The notes under the pieces were generated by a model that ran no database searches, was not told where the DNA came from, and worked only from the letters and a program-made list of their open reading frames with translations. The position numbers were made by a program, and so were the translations under genes. Shown in pieces: positions 36,488 to 46,280 of a stretch of 64,000 nucleotides of DNA. Positions within the stretch are counted from its first letter, which is position 1; each line of letters begins with the position of its first letter. The stretch is taken from assembly GCF_030930995.1 (NCBI RefSeq), contig NZ_CP133217.1, forward strand, positions 1,850,001 through 1,914,000, read 5' to 3'. This DNA is from Thiothrix subterranea. GTDB taxonomy: Bacteria > Pseudomonadota > Gammaproteobacteria > Thiotrichales > Thiotrichaceae.

Positions 36488-37528
36488 TTATTCCAACGTA
36501 ATCAGCGCGTTACCGGCAACGGGTTCGCGTAAGTAGCCAATCGGTTGCAAGTCCAAGCCCGCCTGCTGGCACACGGCTAAGAATTCCGCTTCGCCTTCGG
36601 GTGCAAGCGCGACCAGCAAGCCACCGCTGGTTTGGGGGTCGCAAATGATTTGCCGCTGGCGTTCTGTCATTGCCCCCAGCGCATAACCGTAGCTGTCGAA
36701 ATTGCGTTGTGCGCCGCCCGGTGAGCAATCCATGTCTAAATATTGGGGGATGTGTGGCAATACCGGCACTTGGTCGAACTGAATAACTGCTTGCAAGCCG
36801 CTGCCTTCGCACATTTCGCGCAAATGTCCGCCCAGCCCAAAGCCGGTGACATCGGTGAGCGCGGTGACGGCTGGTATTTCGCCAAATTGTGCGCCGATGC
36901 TATTCATACGGCACATGGTATCAATGGCGAGATTGCTGTGTTCGGGCAAGAGCACTTTGCGTTTTTGCGCGGTGGTGAGGATGCCGATACCCAGCGGTTT
37001 AGTGAGATAGAGTTTGCATCCCGCTTGCGCAGTGCTGTTTTGCTTGAGGTGGCGGGTTTGCACAATGCCCGTGACCGCCAAGCCGAAAATGGGTTCGGGT
37101 GCGTCGATGCTGTGACCGCCTGCGAGGGGAATGCCCGCATCCTGACAGGCTTTGCGCCCGCCTTCGACCACTTCACGCCCGACTTCCGGCGGTAATTTGT
37201 CGAGCGGCCAGCCGAAAATCGCAATCGCCATGATCGGTTTACCGCCCATTGCGTAGACATCGCTGATGGCATTGGTGGCGGCAATGCGCCCAAACGTGAA
37301 CGGATCATCGACAATCGGCATGAAAAAATCGGTGGTGCTGATAACCGCCTTGCCATTACCTAAATCGTAAACGGCGGCATCATCGCGGGAACTGTTACCG
37401 ACCAATAAGGCATCGCAAACATCGGGTGGCAGTTGGCTGTGTAAGATGACATCCAGTACGGCAGGGGCAATTTTACAGCCACAACCGGAGCCGTGGCTGT
37501 ATTCGGTCATGCGGATGGGGGTTTCCAT
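36488..37528 (-). CDS. selD: Selenide, water dikinase
   Basis: This is a 346-residue enzyme making selenophosphate from selenide and ATP. The active-site loop is '[16 protein letters not shown]', with Cys in the place that is Sec in some species, and no in-frame UGA. ATG 37528 was chosen over one 8 codons upstream and one 6 codons downstream because an AAGGA-like site lies before it. The pairing with mnmH and the lack of selA/selB nearby suggest selenium goes to tRNA. Confidence 0.95.
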   Translation of the reverse strand: METPIRMTEYSHGSGCGCKIAPAVLDVILHSQLPPDVCDALLVGNSSRDDAAVYDLGNGKAVISTTDFFMPIVDDPFTFGRIAATNAISDVYAMGGKPIMAIAIFGWPLDKLPPEVGREVVEGGRKACQDAGIPLAGGHSIDAPEPIFGLAVTGIVQTRHLKQNSTAQAGCKLYLTKPLGIGILTTAQKRKVLLPEHSNLAIDTMCRMNSIGAQFGEIPAVTALTDVTGFGLGGHLREMCEGSGLQAVIQFDQVPVLPHIPQYLDMDCSPGGAQRNFDSYGYALGAMTERQRQIICDPQTSGGLLVALAPEGEAEFLAVCQQAGLDLQPIGYLREPVAGNALITLE

Positions 37529-37568
37529 GTACGGCAATCCTTGGCAAAGCAAAGGACTGCATCATACA

Positions 37569-38222
37569 TCACACCCCTTGACCCGTCAGCACGACCCGCA
37601 CGGTATCGAACAGAATCCGCATATCCAGCCACACGCTTTGATGCTTGATGTACTCCATATCGTAACGGTGTTTGTGTTTGGCATCTTCCACCGATGCGCC
37701 ATAGGTGTAGCTGACTTGCGCCAATCCAGTCACACCGGGCTTGACGCTGTGGCGCACGCGGTAAAACGGGATATGTTTTTCCAAGTCATGGATAAACACC
37801 TCACGTTCTGGGCGCGGCCCAACCAGCGACATATCGCCTTTGAGTACATTGAGCAGTTGCGGCAATTCATCAATGCGGGTTTTGCGGATGAATTTGCCGA
37901 CCCGTGTAATGCGGCTGTCATTTTTAGAAGCCCAGCGTGCGCCATCTTTTTCGGCATCTTCACACATTGAGCGAAACTTGAAGATGTTAAATTCTTGATT
38001 AAACAAGCCGGTGCGCCGTTGTTTGAAAAAGACTGCGCCGGGCGATTCGCATTTGATCGCGATAGCCGTGATCAGCCAAAGGGGTAATGTCATGATTAAC
38101 AGCAATAAGGATACGCCCACATCCAGCCCGCGCTTCAGGAATGGGTGGTAACTGCTTGTATGCTGCCGTTTGCCACTGTCTTTTAGTAAGTCAACCCTAC
38201 TAGGTACATACACATATGTCAT
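37569..38222 (-). CDS. Bacterial sugar transferase (WcaJ-like catalytic domain)
   Basis: This is a 217-residue membrane enzyme with one hydrophobic segment ('VGVSLLLLIMTLPLWLITAI') and the phosphoglycosyl transferase pattern 'FKQRRTGLFNQEFNIFKFRS', then 'TRIDELPQLLNVLKGDMSLV' and 'GPRPE'. The Asp-Glu pair is catalytic. It adds a sugar phosphate to undecaprenyl phosphate to start a polysaccharide. The N-terminal CoA-binding-like half of WcaJ is absent, so it is a short type. ATG 38222 has GGAG upstream. Confidence 0.92.
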   Translation of the reverse strand: MTYVYVPSRVDLLKDSGKRQHTSSYHPFLKRGLDVGVSLLLLIMTLPLWLITAIAIKCESPGAVFFKQRRTGLFNQEFNIFKFRSMCEDAEKDGARWASKNDSRITRVGKFIRKTRIDELPQLLNVLKGDMSLVGPRPEREVFIHDLEKHIPFYRVRHSVKPGVTGLAQVSYTYGASVEDAKHKHRYDMEYIKHQSVWLDMRILFDTVRVVLTGQGV

Positions 38223-38407
38223 GACGCTTGCTCCACAAAGACCGTGCGGGGACACTTTTCCACAGGCCATTATTTTTAATATTGGTTAGAATGAAATATT
38301 TATTGCTTGTGGATACTATGCGACGGGCGCAGGTGTGCCTCAACGCCACGACCTATAATCGCGGCTATTTAGCTGACGAAATGCTTAATCAGAAAAATGA
38401 ATGGAAA

Positions 38408-39628
38408 TTAACGCATGATCTGCGACATGCCACCCATGACCGGGAGCATGATAGAAAGGACAATTAAAGTAACGATACCGCCCATCACCAAAATTAAGCC
38501 GGGTTCGAGCAAACTGAGCATGGTGGCAATTTTGGTTTGCACTTCGCGCTCTTGCTGGATGGCGGCGCGTTCCAGCATTTCATCGAGTTTGCCACTGCCT
38601 TCGCCACTGGCGATCAGGTAGACCATCATCGGCGGGAAATAGCCGGAACGTTCCAGCGCTTTGTGAATCGGCATCCCTTCGCGCACTTTTTCGGCTGCTT
38701 CCAGCACCGAGCGGCGCATGGGAATGCTGATGACGACTTCCGCAGAAATTTTCATCGCGTCCAATACCGTTACGCCACTGCTGCTGAGGATGCTGAAGGT
38801 GCGGGCAAAGTTTTCGGTGTTAATGCCACGGGTAATGCGTCCGATGACCGGCAGGCGCAATAACAGGCGGTGGTAACGCGCTTTCCACAGCGGGCGTTGC
38901 AATAGCCACACGATTCCCGCAATCACCAAAATAATGCCAATGAGCAAGGTCAAACCGTGATTTTGCAGGAATTCGCTGGCAGCAATCAGCATTCGCGTGA
39001 GCAGTGGTAGCTCAATATCCAACGTCGAAAACGCTTCCACGACTTTGGGGACAACAAAGCGCAGCAAGGCGGATACCACGCCAATCGCAACTAGCAATAA
39101 AATCAAGGGGTAAGCCAGCGCTGTGGTGACTTTTTGCTGGTTGTGCTGGCGATTTTCGGTGTAATCCGCCAAGCGTTCCAACACTTCGGACAAATGCCCA
39201 GATTGTTCGCCCGCGCCCACGGTAGCGCGATACAACACCGGAAACGCACCGGGGAATAAGCCTAATGCGCCTGCCAGCGTGTGACCTTCCATAACCCGTG
39301 AGCGTATTGCAGAAAAAATGCGGCGTGAGGAATTGCGTTCGGTTTGGCGCACCACCGCACCCAAAGCTTCCTCAATCGGCGAACCTGCGCGTACCAATGT
39401 GGCAAGTTGGCGTGTCATCAGCGCAAGATCGGCGGGATTGAGTCGCCCGCCACCGAATAGGGAACGACCTTCGGTTTTTTTCTGTTTTTGCGCGACTTCA
39501 TTGACTTCCAGCGGAATCAAATCGCCATTGCGCAATAACTGGCGTATCTGACGCGGGGTATCCGCTTCCATAATGCCGCGCTCTTCTTTACCGGCGGCAT
39601 TCAGGGCGAGGTATTCAAACGCGGGCAT
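38408..39628 (-). CDS. gspF: Type II secretion inner-membrane protein GspF
   Basis: This is a 406-residue platform protein with two repeated T2SSF domains (~70-190 and ~270-395), each with helices. It assembles the pseudopilus together with GspE. The start shares one base with the gspE stop (TGATG). Confidence 0.94.
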   Translation of the reverse strand: MPAFEYLALNAAGKEERGIMEADTPRQIRQLLRNGDLIPLEVNEVAQKQKKTEGRSLFGGGRLNPADLALMTRQLATLVRAGSPIEEALGAVVRQTERNSSRRIFSAIRSRVMEGHTLAGALGLFPGAFPVLYRATVGAGEQSGHLSEVLERLADYTENRQHNQQKVTTALAYPLILLLVAIGVVSALLRFVVPKVVEAFSTLDIELPLLTRMLIAASEFLQNHGLTLLIGIILVIAGIVWLLQRPLWKARYHRLLLRLPVIGRITRGINTENFARTFSILSSSGVTVLDAMKISAEVVISIPMRRSVLEAAEKVREGMPIHKALERSGYFPPMMVYLIASGEGSGKLDEMLERAAIQQEREVQTKIATMLSLLEPGLILVMGGIVTLIVLSIMLPVMGGMSQIMR

Positions 39629-41145
39629 TACTGCGCATCCTCACGGGTAACGCGCAAGACTTCATCCAGCGAAGTGCGACCTTCCAAGACCAAGCGAATA
39701 CCGTCTTCGCGAATGCTGGGGCTGTGTTGGCGGGCGTAAGCTTCGAGTTGCATTTCGCTTTTGTGGTCGTGGATCATTTGACGCAAACCGTCATCCAACG
39801 CCACCAGTTCGTAAATCCCCAAGCGCCCGACGAAACCGCGATGGTTACAGGCAGGGCATCCGACCGGCTTGTACAGAATCGGGCGGGCAGTGTGCGGGTC
39901 GGCACGGAGGATTTGCATTTCACCGTCATCAGCAGGCGAAGCTTGTTTGCATTCAGGGCAAAGCACCCGTACCAGCCGTTGCGCGACCACACCGAGCAAG
40001 CTGGAAGCGAGCAAATAAGGTTCGACGCCCATGTCCTGCATACGGGTGACAGCACCCACAGCAGTATTGGTATGCAGGGTGGAGAACACCAAATGCCCGG
40101 TTAAACTGGCTTGTACCGCAATTTCAGCGGTTTCCAGATCGCGGATTTCGCCGACCATGACCACATCCGGGTCTTGGCGCAAAATGGCGCGTAAGCCGCG
40201 TGCGAAGGTCATGTCGACTTTGCTATTGACTTGGGTTTGACCAATGCCGTCAATGTAATATTCGATCGGGTCTTCGACGGTGAGGATATTGCGGCGTTGG
40301 TCGTTTAAGTGCGTCAGACCCGCGTACAGCGTGGTGGTTTTCCCTGAACCCGTAGGACCGGTGACGAGAATAATGCCGTGTGGCTTTTCGATCAGGGCTT
40401 GCAGGCGGTCATAAATTTTCGGATCCATGCCCAGATGTGACAGATTCAAGCGTCCGGCTTGCTTGTCCAATAAGCGCAATACCACTCGTTCGGTGTGACC
40501 GGAGGGCAGGGTGGAAACCCGCACGTCGACGCCGCGTCCGGCAACGCGCAGGGAGATGCGTCCGTCTTGCGGCAGGCGTTTTTCGGCAATATCCAAGCGG
40601 GCCATGACTTTGATCCGCGAAATAATCACCGGCGCGAGTTTGCGCGGTGGTTCGATGATTTCGCGCAAAATCCCATCGACACGCATTCGTACCGACATAC
40701 GGGTTTCAAAGGTTTCGATGTGGATGTCGGATGCGCCTTCTTTTACCGCTTGGGTCAACAATGCGTTGATCAGGCGGATAATCGGGGCATCGTCTTCGGA
40801 TTCCAGCAAATCTTCCGGTTCGGGTAATGAACCGGCAATGTCTTGCAAATCGGCATCATCACCGATGTCTTGCATCATCGACGCGCCGACTTGGCTACGG
40901 TCATAATGCGCTGCCAGCAAGCGGTCGAAAGTAGCATTGTCAACCGTTTGAAATTGCAAATCGGCTGGGCTTAGACGTTGCACTTCTGCCAAGGCTAACG
41001 GCGTGACCCCAGTTCGGCAAAGCACCAGCGGTTGTTGCCCGCTGGTTTGCAGCAAGATGCCGTGACGTTTGGCGAAGCTGTACGGCAAGCTCAGCGCGAG
41101 GCTCAGCGGCTCGTCGGCAGTGGCTAATGCATCCTGCCCGCTCAT
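39628..41145 (-). CDS. gspE: Type II secretion ATPase GspE
   Basis: This is a 505-residue hexameric ATPase. Walker A is 'VTGPTGSGKTTTLYAG' (~261-276), the Asp box region 'TVEDPIEYYIDGIGQTQVN', and Walker B 'DPDVVMVGEIRDLETAEIA'. The zinc domain uses 'CPECKQ' (~392) and 'CPACNHRG' (~428). It is overlapped by gspD by 4 bases and coupled to gspF. Confidence 0.96.
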   Translation of the reverse strand: MSGQDALATADEPLSLALSLPYSFAKRHGILLQTSGQQPLVLCRTGVTPLALAEVQRLSPADLQFQTVDNATFDRLLAAHYDRSQVGASMMQDIGDDADLQDIAGSLPEPEDLLESEDDAPIIRLINALLTQAVKEGASDIHIETFETRMSVRMRVDGILREIIEPPRKLAPVIISRIKVMARLDIAEKRLPQDGRISLRVAGRGVDVRVSTLPSGHTERVVLRLLDKQAGRLNLSHLGMDPKIYDRLQALIEKPHGIILVTGPTGSGKTTTLYAGLTHLNDQRRNILTVEDPIEYYIDGIGQTQVNSKVDMTFARGLRAILRQDPDVVMVGEIRDLETAEIAVQASLTGHLVFSTLHTNTAVGAVTRMQDMGVEPYLLASSLLGVVAQRLVRVLCPECKQASPADDGEMQILRADPHTARPILYKPVGCPACNHRGFVGRLGIYELVALDDGLRQMIHDHKSEMQLEAYARQHSPSIREDGIRLVLEGRTSLDEVLRVTREDAQ

Positions 41146-43241
41146 AATGCCCCGCTACAGAATGGGTCGGATTTGTTGCAGGTGCCTTGACCTTGTGTCA
41201 CTTTTTTCACGGGAGCAGGAGGGCGTGGCGGCGGATTATGCAAGCTATCCGCTGAGCCATTGATGACGCGATTCATATCCGGTGGCAGGGTGGAAGCACC
41301 TTCGGAGAGGCGATCACGTTGCAATACTTTACTGCGCTGCTGCTGTTGCTGCATGGTTTGGTATTTCATGCGGGTGTAAGCATCGGCGGATTTGCCATCC
41401 GGCATAATAATCGGGTGGATGAACACCATCAGGTTGTTTTTGGTTTTATTGGTGGTGTTATTGCGGAAAGCGCCACCTATCACGGGTATATCGCCCAATA
41501 ACGGCACTTTGCTTTCGGAATCGCGGTAATTGTCTTCGATCAAGCCGCCCAGTACCAGAATTTGCCCGTCTTCGACCATAACATTGGTGGTAATGCGGCG
41601 TTTGTTGGTGATCAAATCGGATGCGCCCGAACTGCTGGAGGCGACGTTGGATGTTTCCTGTTCAATTTTGAGATTAACGGTTTCACCCCGGTTGATTTGC
41701 GGCGTGATTTTGAATTTCAAACCGACATCTTTACGTTCAATCGTGGTAAACGGGTTAGTGGTGTCGTTAGCCGCATTGGTGGAACGTCCGGTGATGAAGG
41801 GGACTTCTTGCCCGACGGTGATTTCGGCTTCTTCGTTATCCATCGTCACCAGCGTTGGGGTGGAAAGGATATTGGTGGCAGCATCGCCTTTAAGCGCTTC
41901 GACAATCGCGCCGAAACTGTTGTTACCTCCAGCAAGCAGTAAGCCATTAGGAATACTGGGGATGGTATTGGTTTGCACTGCGCCGACAATGCCCGCGAGT
42001 GTGCCAATGCCACCAAAATTGCTGTAGCCAACCGGGCCGCTGCCGTCATTGGCACCATTAGCCAGCAGGGTTGCGCCAAGCTTGTTAGAGAGGTCGGTGG
42101 AAACTTCGGCAATGACGGCTTCGACCAAGACTTGGGCGCGGCGGCGGTCGAGCTGATTGATCACGGCAATCATGTTTTTCTGCATGGTGGGGGGACCGCT
42201 GATGATAATCGAATTGCTGCTTTTGTCAGCTAGGACTTTGACATTGCTAGTGCCGCTACCGGCATTTTGTGTGCCATCGGCGGAGACCCCTCCCTCTGAA
42301 CCGGGGGGCACATAACCGTAGTAAGTACTCCCGCCGTATTGCTGGAGATTGGGTGCAACGCCATTGAGCACGTTGACAACATCTTCAGCTTTGGCGTAGC
42401 GCAGTTGGATGACTCTGGTGTCACCTTCAATGGCACGTTTGACATCCAGTTTGGCGATGGCGCTTTTCATGCGTTCACGGGTTTGACGGTCGCCGGAAAT
42501 CAATACACTGTTGGTACGTTCATCGGCTGAAATTTTGCCACCCGCAGGCATCATCCCACCCGCTGCGGCAGCAGCGTTACCACCGACTAAGCCCTGTAAG
42601 GTGGAGGCAACTTGAGAAGCCACCGCGTATTCGAGTGGCACAAGTTCAAAGTCTTCGTTATTGGGTTTGTCGACGCTGGCAATCACTTCCATCAGGCGGG
42701 CAACGTTTTGGGCTTTGCCTTTTAAGGCGATAGTGTTACTCGCTTGGTTGGGCAGAATACTGGTTTCGCCCTGACCGCTGAGTGGCATCAGGGTTTGAAT
42801 CGCGGTGGTAACGGGGATGTATTCCAGTTTAACCACTTGGGAAATCGTCGCATCGGCATCACTTTCTGCCGGGTTGGCGACCATTGGCGCGACATTGCCA
42901 CGCGCTTTTCCGGCAGGAATAATTTTGATGAGATCGCCGGTCTCTACTGCTTCAAAACCGTGAACTTGCAGCACCGAAAGGAATGCTTCGTATAGCCCGT
43001 CTTTATCCAAGCCTCGCCCAGATACGAAGGTGACTTTGCCACGTACTTGCTGATCTACAATGAAATTTTTGCCAGTGGTTTTGGCGACGATCTCAATCAA
43101 TTGACGGATTTCGGTGTCTTGCAAATTAATGCGGGCAGCTTCTTCGGCATTTAAAGCAGCACTGGTGCTTAATAGCCACAGCGAGCAAGCCAGTAAGCTG
43201 CTGGAAAAAAGGGAACTGCGTTTGTTGTTGTGCGATTTCAT
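41142..43241 (-). CDS. gspD: Type II secretion outer-membrane secretin GspD
   Basis: This is a 699-residue secretin. ATG 43241 starts a signal peptide ('LLACSLWLLSTSAALNAEEA'). The N0-N3 domains (~40-340) precede the β-barrel domain with 'VPFITGRSTN', 'ERKDVGLKFKITPQI' and 'PLLGDIPVIGGAF'. It heads gspD-E-F. Genes gspC and gspG-N are not in the window, so the T2SS loci are split. Confidence 0.95.
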   Translation of the reverse strand: MKSHNNKRSSLFSSSLLACSLWLLSTSAALNAEEAARINLQDTEIRQLIEIVAKTTGKNFIVDQQVRGKVTFVSGRGLDKDGLYEAFLSVLQVHGFEAVETGDLIKIIPAGKARGNVAPMVANPAESDADATISQVVKLEYIPVTTAIQTLMPLSGQGETSILPNQASNTIALKGKAQNVARLMEVIASVDKPNNEDFELVPLEYAVASQVASTLQGLVGGNAAAAAGGMMPAGGKISADERTNSVLISGDRQTRERMKSAIAKLDVKRAIEGDTRVIQLRYAKAEDVVNVLNGVAPNLQQYGGSTYYGYVPPGSEGGVSADGTQNAGSGTSNVKVLADKSSNSIIISGPPTMQKNMIAVINQLDRRRAQVLVEAVIAEVSTDLSNKLGATLLANGANDGSGPVGYSNFGGIGTLAGIVGAVQTNTIPSIPNGLLLAGGNNSFGAIVEALKGDAATNILSTPTLVTMDNEEAEITVGQEVPFITGRSTNAANDTTNPFTTIERKDVGLKFKITPQINRGETVNLKIEQETSNVASSSSGASDLITNKRRITTNVMVEDGQILVLGGLIEDNYRDSESKVPLLGDIPVIGGAFRNNTTNKTKNNLMVFIHPIIMPDGKSADAYTRMKYQTMQQQQQRSKVLQRDRLSEGASTLPPDMNRVINGSADSLHNPPPRPPAPVKKVTQGQGTCNKSDPFCSGAL

Positions 43242-43258
43242 TAAAAACCTGTATCCGT

Positions 43259-44026
43259 TTACGATCGGCTGGCGGCAATGTCCCGCAAGGTTGGTACGGC
43301 AAGCCCCGCAGTATCCGCAATTTCTAAGGCACGTTGCAAGCGTGCAGGAGCGCTGCGCCCCATGCATTGGTGTTCGGGGTCGCCTGCAAATGCGACCAGC
43401 ATGGCTTGTAACAGTTCCGCATGATCCAAGGTGTTGCCCGTTAGGTATTCTTGCAGGGCATGTACATCACGCGCCACCGCTTCAACCAGGGCGGGGTGTT
43501 GCGCCCAGAGTGCGCTGACTGTTCCGCCAACACGTAGCCCCGCAATGTTGCTAACAAGAATATAGTAGTTTTTGCGTACCAGCTCGAATAATAATTCCGC
43601 GTGATCATGCACCAGATAATGGGGAATATCCAGCGCATTCAGGCTGTCGGCCAATAATGCGGCATTATGCCCGTATAGCGGGGAAGGCACGACAATTTTG
43701 ACGGTTTGCCCCCGCTTTTTTTCAAACCAGACGGAAATCACGGTGGGGTCGGGTAAATGATGCCGTTCCCAGTCTGGGGGTAACAGTTCGTTTTGGAGCA
43801 GGGCTACTCGCGTTTTCCAAGCGTCTGGGAGTTGTGCCAAGGTGGGGTGTAAATCGGCTTCGCCCACGGCAATGATGACCAGTGCGGGTTCGGGGATTTG
43901 TGCGGCTGCTGCCTGCATATCCATGCTGCGGGTGATCGGGTAAACCGGATGCCCTTGGCGCAGTAAACCTTGCGCGAAAACACTGCCGATTTCGCCGATT
44001 CCGATAATGACAATAGGTTGTTTCAC
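43259..44026 (-). CDS. PanE/ApbA-like dehydrogenase
   Basis: This is a 255-residue Rossmann protein with a GTG start at 44026 after GAGG; an ATG 10 codons upstream is possible but has no ribosome site. 'PIVIIGIGEIGSVFAQGLLR' is the NAD(P)-binding loop. It resembles ketopantoate reductase, but the catalytic Lys of PanE is not obvious, so the substrate is uncertain. It lies 17 bases before gspD. Confidence 0.7.
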   Translation of the reverse strand: MKQPIVIIGIGEIGSVFAQGLLRQGHPVYPITRSMDMQAAAAQIPEPALVIIAVGEADLHPTLAQLPDAWKTRVALLQNELLPPDWERHHLPDPTVISVWFEKKRGQTVKIVVPSPLYGHNAALLADSLNALDIPHYLVHDHAELLFELVRKNYYILVSNIAGLRVGGTVSALWAQHPALVEAVARDVHALQEYLTGNTLDHAELLQAMLVAFAGDPEHQCMGRSAPARLQRALEIADTAGLAVPTLRDIAASRS

Positions 44027-44192
44027 CCCTGTGTTCCTCAATCCGGTCAAATCCATAAGATAAGCGCCAGAGTCTAGCCAACCTGATGGATAGCCTCAAG
44101 TGAAATGACGGTAACGTTGCGATTGCATAGCCGCCATTGGCAATGACCGTTATAATGCGGCGATCTTTTAGCGTTGTAGGAAATGTTCCAAC

Positions 44193-45413
44193 ATGAATCT
44201 GATTTCGCCATTTAAAGGCTTGCGTCCTGCTCCGGGGCGAGCTGCTGAAGTAATTGCACCACCGTATGATGTGTTGAATTCTGCGGAAGCGCGGGAGCGG
44301 GCAGCAGGCAAGCCTTGGAGTTTTTTGCATATTTCCAAGCCGGAAATTGATTTGCCGGAAGATACCGACCCGTATAGCCCGGTAGTGTACGCCAAAGCCG
44401 CCGAGAATCTGGCGCGTACTATCGACGCGGGCTTGTTGGTGCGGGACGAGCAGCCGTGTTACTACGCTTACCGCTTGATTATGAACGGGCATTCGCAAAC
44501 CGGTTTGGTGGCAGGTGCGTCGGTGGCGGATTACGATACCAACCGAATTCGCAAGCACGAATTTACCCGCCCGGTGAAAGAAGATGACCGCGTGCGCCAG
44601 ATTGATGCGGTGAATGCACAAACCGGGCCGGTATTGCTGGCATACCCCGATACGCCTGCCGTGGATGCAATTTTGGCAGCGGCTTCGCAAGCGGAACCGG
44701 CGTTGGATGTGACGGCTGATGATGGTATTCAACACACGTTGTGGGTGATTGAGGATGCGGCGAGTATTGCGCAATTGACGGCGGCGTTTAATGCGATGCC
44801 CGCGATCTACATTGCCGATGGGCATCACCGTTCGGCGGCGGCGTCGCGGATTGCGAAGATGCGGGATAATCAGCACGGGTCTGATTTTTTCCTTTCGGTG
44901 ATTTTCCCGGCGCATGAGATGAAAATCTTTGACTACAACCGCGTGATTAAGGATTTGCACGGGCTTGACCCCACGCAATTCCTCGCGGCGGTTGAGGAAC
45001 ATTTTGCGCTAGAGCCTTCTGCCACGCCGGTTAAACCGGATGCACCCGGTATTTTTGGGATGTACATGGATGGGCAGTGGTTCAAATTGACCCTGAATCC
45101 CGAACTGATGCCGAATGATGACCCGGTAGCGCGTTTGGACGTGAGCCGTTTGGCGCGTTATTTGATCGAGCCGATCTTGGGCATTAGCGATCCGCGTCGT
45201 GATGACCGCATTGATTTTGTGGGCGGAATTCGCGGTTTGGCGGGCTTGGAAAAGCGCGTGGATAGCGGTGAAATGGCCGTCGCGTTCTCGCTTTATGCCA
45301 CCAGTATGCAAGACCTGATGTCGGTGGCGGATAACAACGATGTGATGCCGCCGAAGTCCACTTGGTTTGAGCCGAAACTGGCAGATGGCGTGGTGTCTTA
45401 CTTGCTGGACTAA
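44193..45413 (+). CDS. DUF1015 family protein
   Basis: This is a 406-residue protein with 'ISPFKGLRPAPGRAAEVIAP' and 'PYDVLNSAEARERA' at the start, and 'IADGHHRSAAASRIAKM' in the middle; the His pair is conserved. DUF1015 proteins are uncharacterised and often lie near serine metabolism genes, which are not present here. A terminator follows. Confidence 0.9.
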   Translation: MNLISPFKGLRPAPGRAAEVIAPPYDVLNSAEARERAAGKPWSFLHISKPEIDLPEDTDPYSPVVYAKAAENLARTIDAGLLVRDEQPCYYAYRLIMNGHSQTGLVAGASVADYDTNRIRKHEFTRPVKEDDRVRQIDAVNAQTGPVLLAYPDTPAVDAILAAASQAEPALDVTADDGIQHTLWVIEDAASIAQLTAAFNAMPAIYIADGHHRSAAASRIAKMRDNQHGSDFFLSVIFPAHEMKIFDYNRVIKDLHGLDPTQFLAAVEEHFALEPSATPVKPDAPGIFGMYMDGQWFKLTLNPELMPNDDPVARLDVSRLARYLIEPILGISDPRRDDRIDFVGGIRGLAGLEKRVDSGEMAVAFSLYATSMQDLMSVADNNDVMPPKSTWFEPKLADGVVSYLLD

Positions 45414-45425
45414 GCCTACGCCTGA

Positions 45426-45452
45426 CAGAGTGGGCTAAATTTGCCCGCTCTG
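45426..45452 (+). terminator. Terminator after the DUF1015 gene
   Basis: A 10-base stem with one mismatch (CAGAGTGGGC / GCCCGCTCTG) and a 7-base loop is followed by TTGCTTGTG. Confidence 0.6.
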
Positions 45453-45491
45453 TTGCTTGTGTGTATCAGTATCCACTTATATACTTGTGGC

Positions 45492-46280
45492 ATGAAACAT
45501 ACTAACACCAAGAGCAAATCGGCTCACCACGTGAACGTTGGACTGGATGTCTTCGGCAATGCCATCCCTGAAATAAAATCTGCACAGGTGGAGGGGACGG
45601 GTAAAGCCATCGCACTGCGCATTGTGAAACGCCATGACACGGTGCTGAAGCCTAGCCCGAAACGGGTACGCGCGGCGACGCGGGTAAAAAAATCCACATC
45701 CAAAGCCTTGAGCGCTGTTACCCCCAATTTGTTAGAACGCTTAGTGCCTTGGTGGACGCAAGCCAAGCCAGCGCTTGAACATCCGCCAGCGGTCGATGGC
45801 GTAAGCGAACGTTTGGAACACGCTTTTAAGCGCTTACACCACGAATTCAATGAACGTGAGCAAAAACTCGAAGCCAAAATGCACGAGTTGCAGCACGCGC
45901 AGCAAACCTTGGCAGCGACCAAAACCAAACGCCAAGTCTGGTTAGTGCCGATGATTGTGGTGGCGGGGGCGGCAGGTGGCTATATGATGTACATCATGAG
46001 CAGTATGCAAGCTTCGATGATCACCATGTCAGGCAATATCAACACCATGAACGGTCACATCGGCACGATGGCAACCGATACGCAAACCATGGCGTACAGC
46101 ACCCAGTCGATGAACCAGTCCATGTATTACATGAATAATAATGTCGCCTACATGAGCGGCAATGTGGCGCAAATGAACCAAAAAGTGGGCACATTGGCGC
46201 AAGCTGCCGCGCCGATGGGGGAAGCTGCTGCGACGGTCAGCCCGTTTATGAATATGTTTAAGTCGTTCATGCCGTTTTAA
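45492..46280 (+). CDS. Single-span membrane protein with Met-rich heptads
   Basis: This is a 262-residue protein using ATG 45492. A basic N-terminal ~100 residues are followed by a coiled coil (~110-150, 'LHHEFNEREQKLEAKMHELQ'), a membrane helix (~155-178, 'VWLVPMIVVAGAAGGYMMYI') and a C-terminal ~85 residues with Met, Asn and Ser at regular 3-4 and 7-residue spacing ('SMNQSMYYMNNNVAYMSGNV'). I do not recognise a family. The periodic Met suggests a coiled coil with a Met core. It ends 4 bases into the lepB 3' end, convergently. Confidence 0.7.
   Translation: MKHTNTKSKSAHHVNVGLDVFGNAIPEIKSAQVEGTGKAIALRIVKRHDTVLKPSPKRVRAATRVKKSTSKALSAVTPNLLERLVPWWTQAKPALEHPPAVDGVSERLEHAFKRLHHEFNEREQKLEAKMHELQHAQQTLAATKTKRQVWLVPMIVVAGAAGGYMMYIMSSMQASMITMSGNINTMNGHIGTMATDTQTMAYSTQSMNQSMYYMNNNVAYMSGNVAQMNQKVGTLAQAAAPMGEAAATVSPFMNMFKSFMPF

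Noticed and set aside
36488-37528. Selenocysteine in SelD
   Set aside because: The active-site position is an ordinary Cys codon and there is no in-frame TGA.
38228-38467. 79-aa plus-strand ORF between the sugar transferase and gspF genes
   Set aside because: It overlaps both minus-strand genes, has no recognisable domain and a poor start context.
43722-45002. 426-aa minus-strand ORF rich in Arg and His
   Set aside because: It is antisense to DUF1015 and the start of the PanE-like gene; composition is typical of a shadow frame and no domain is seen.
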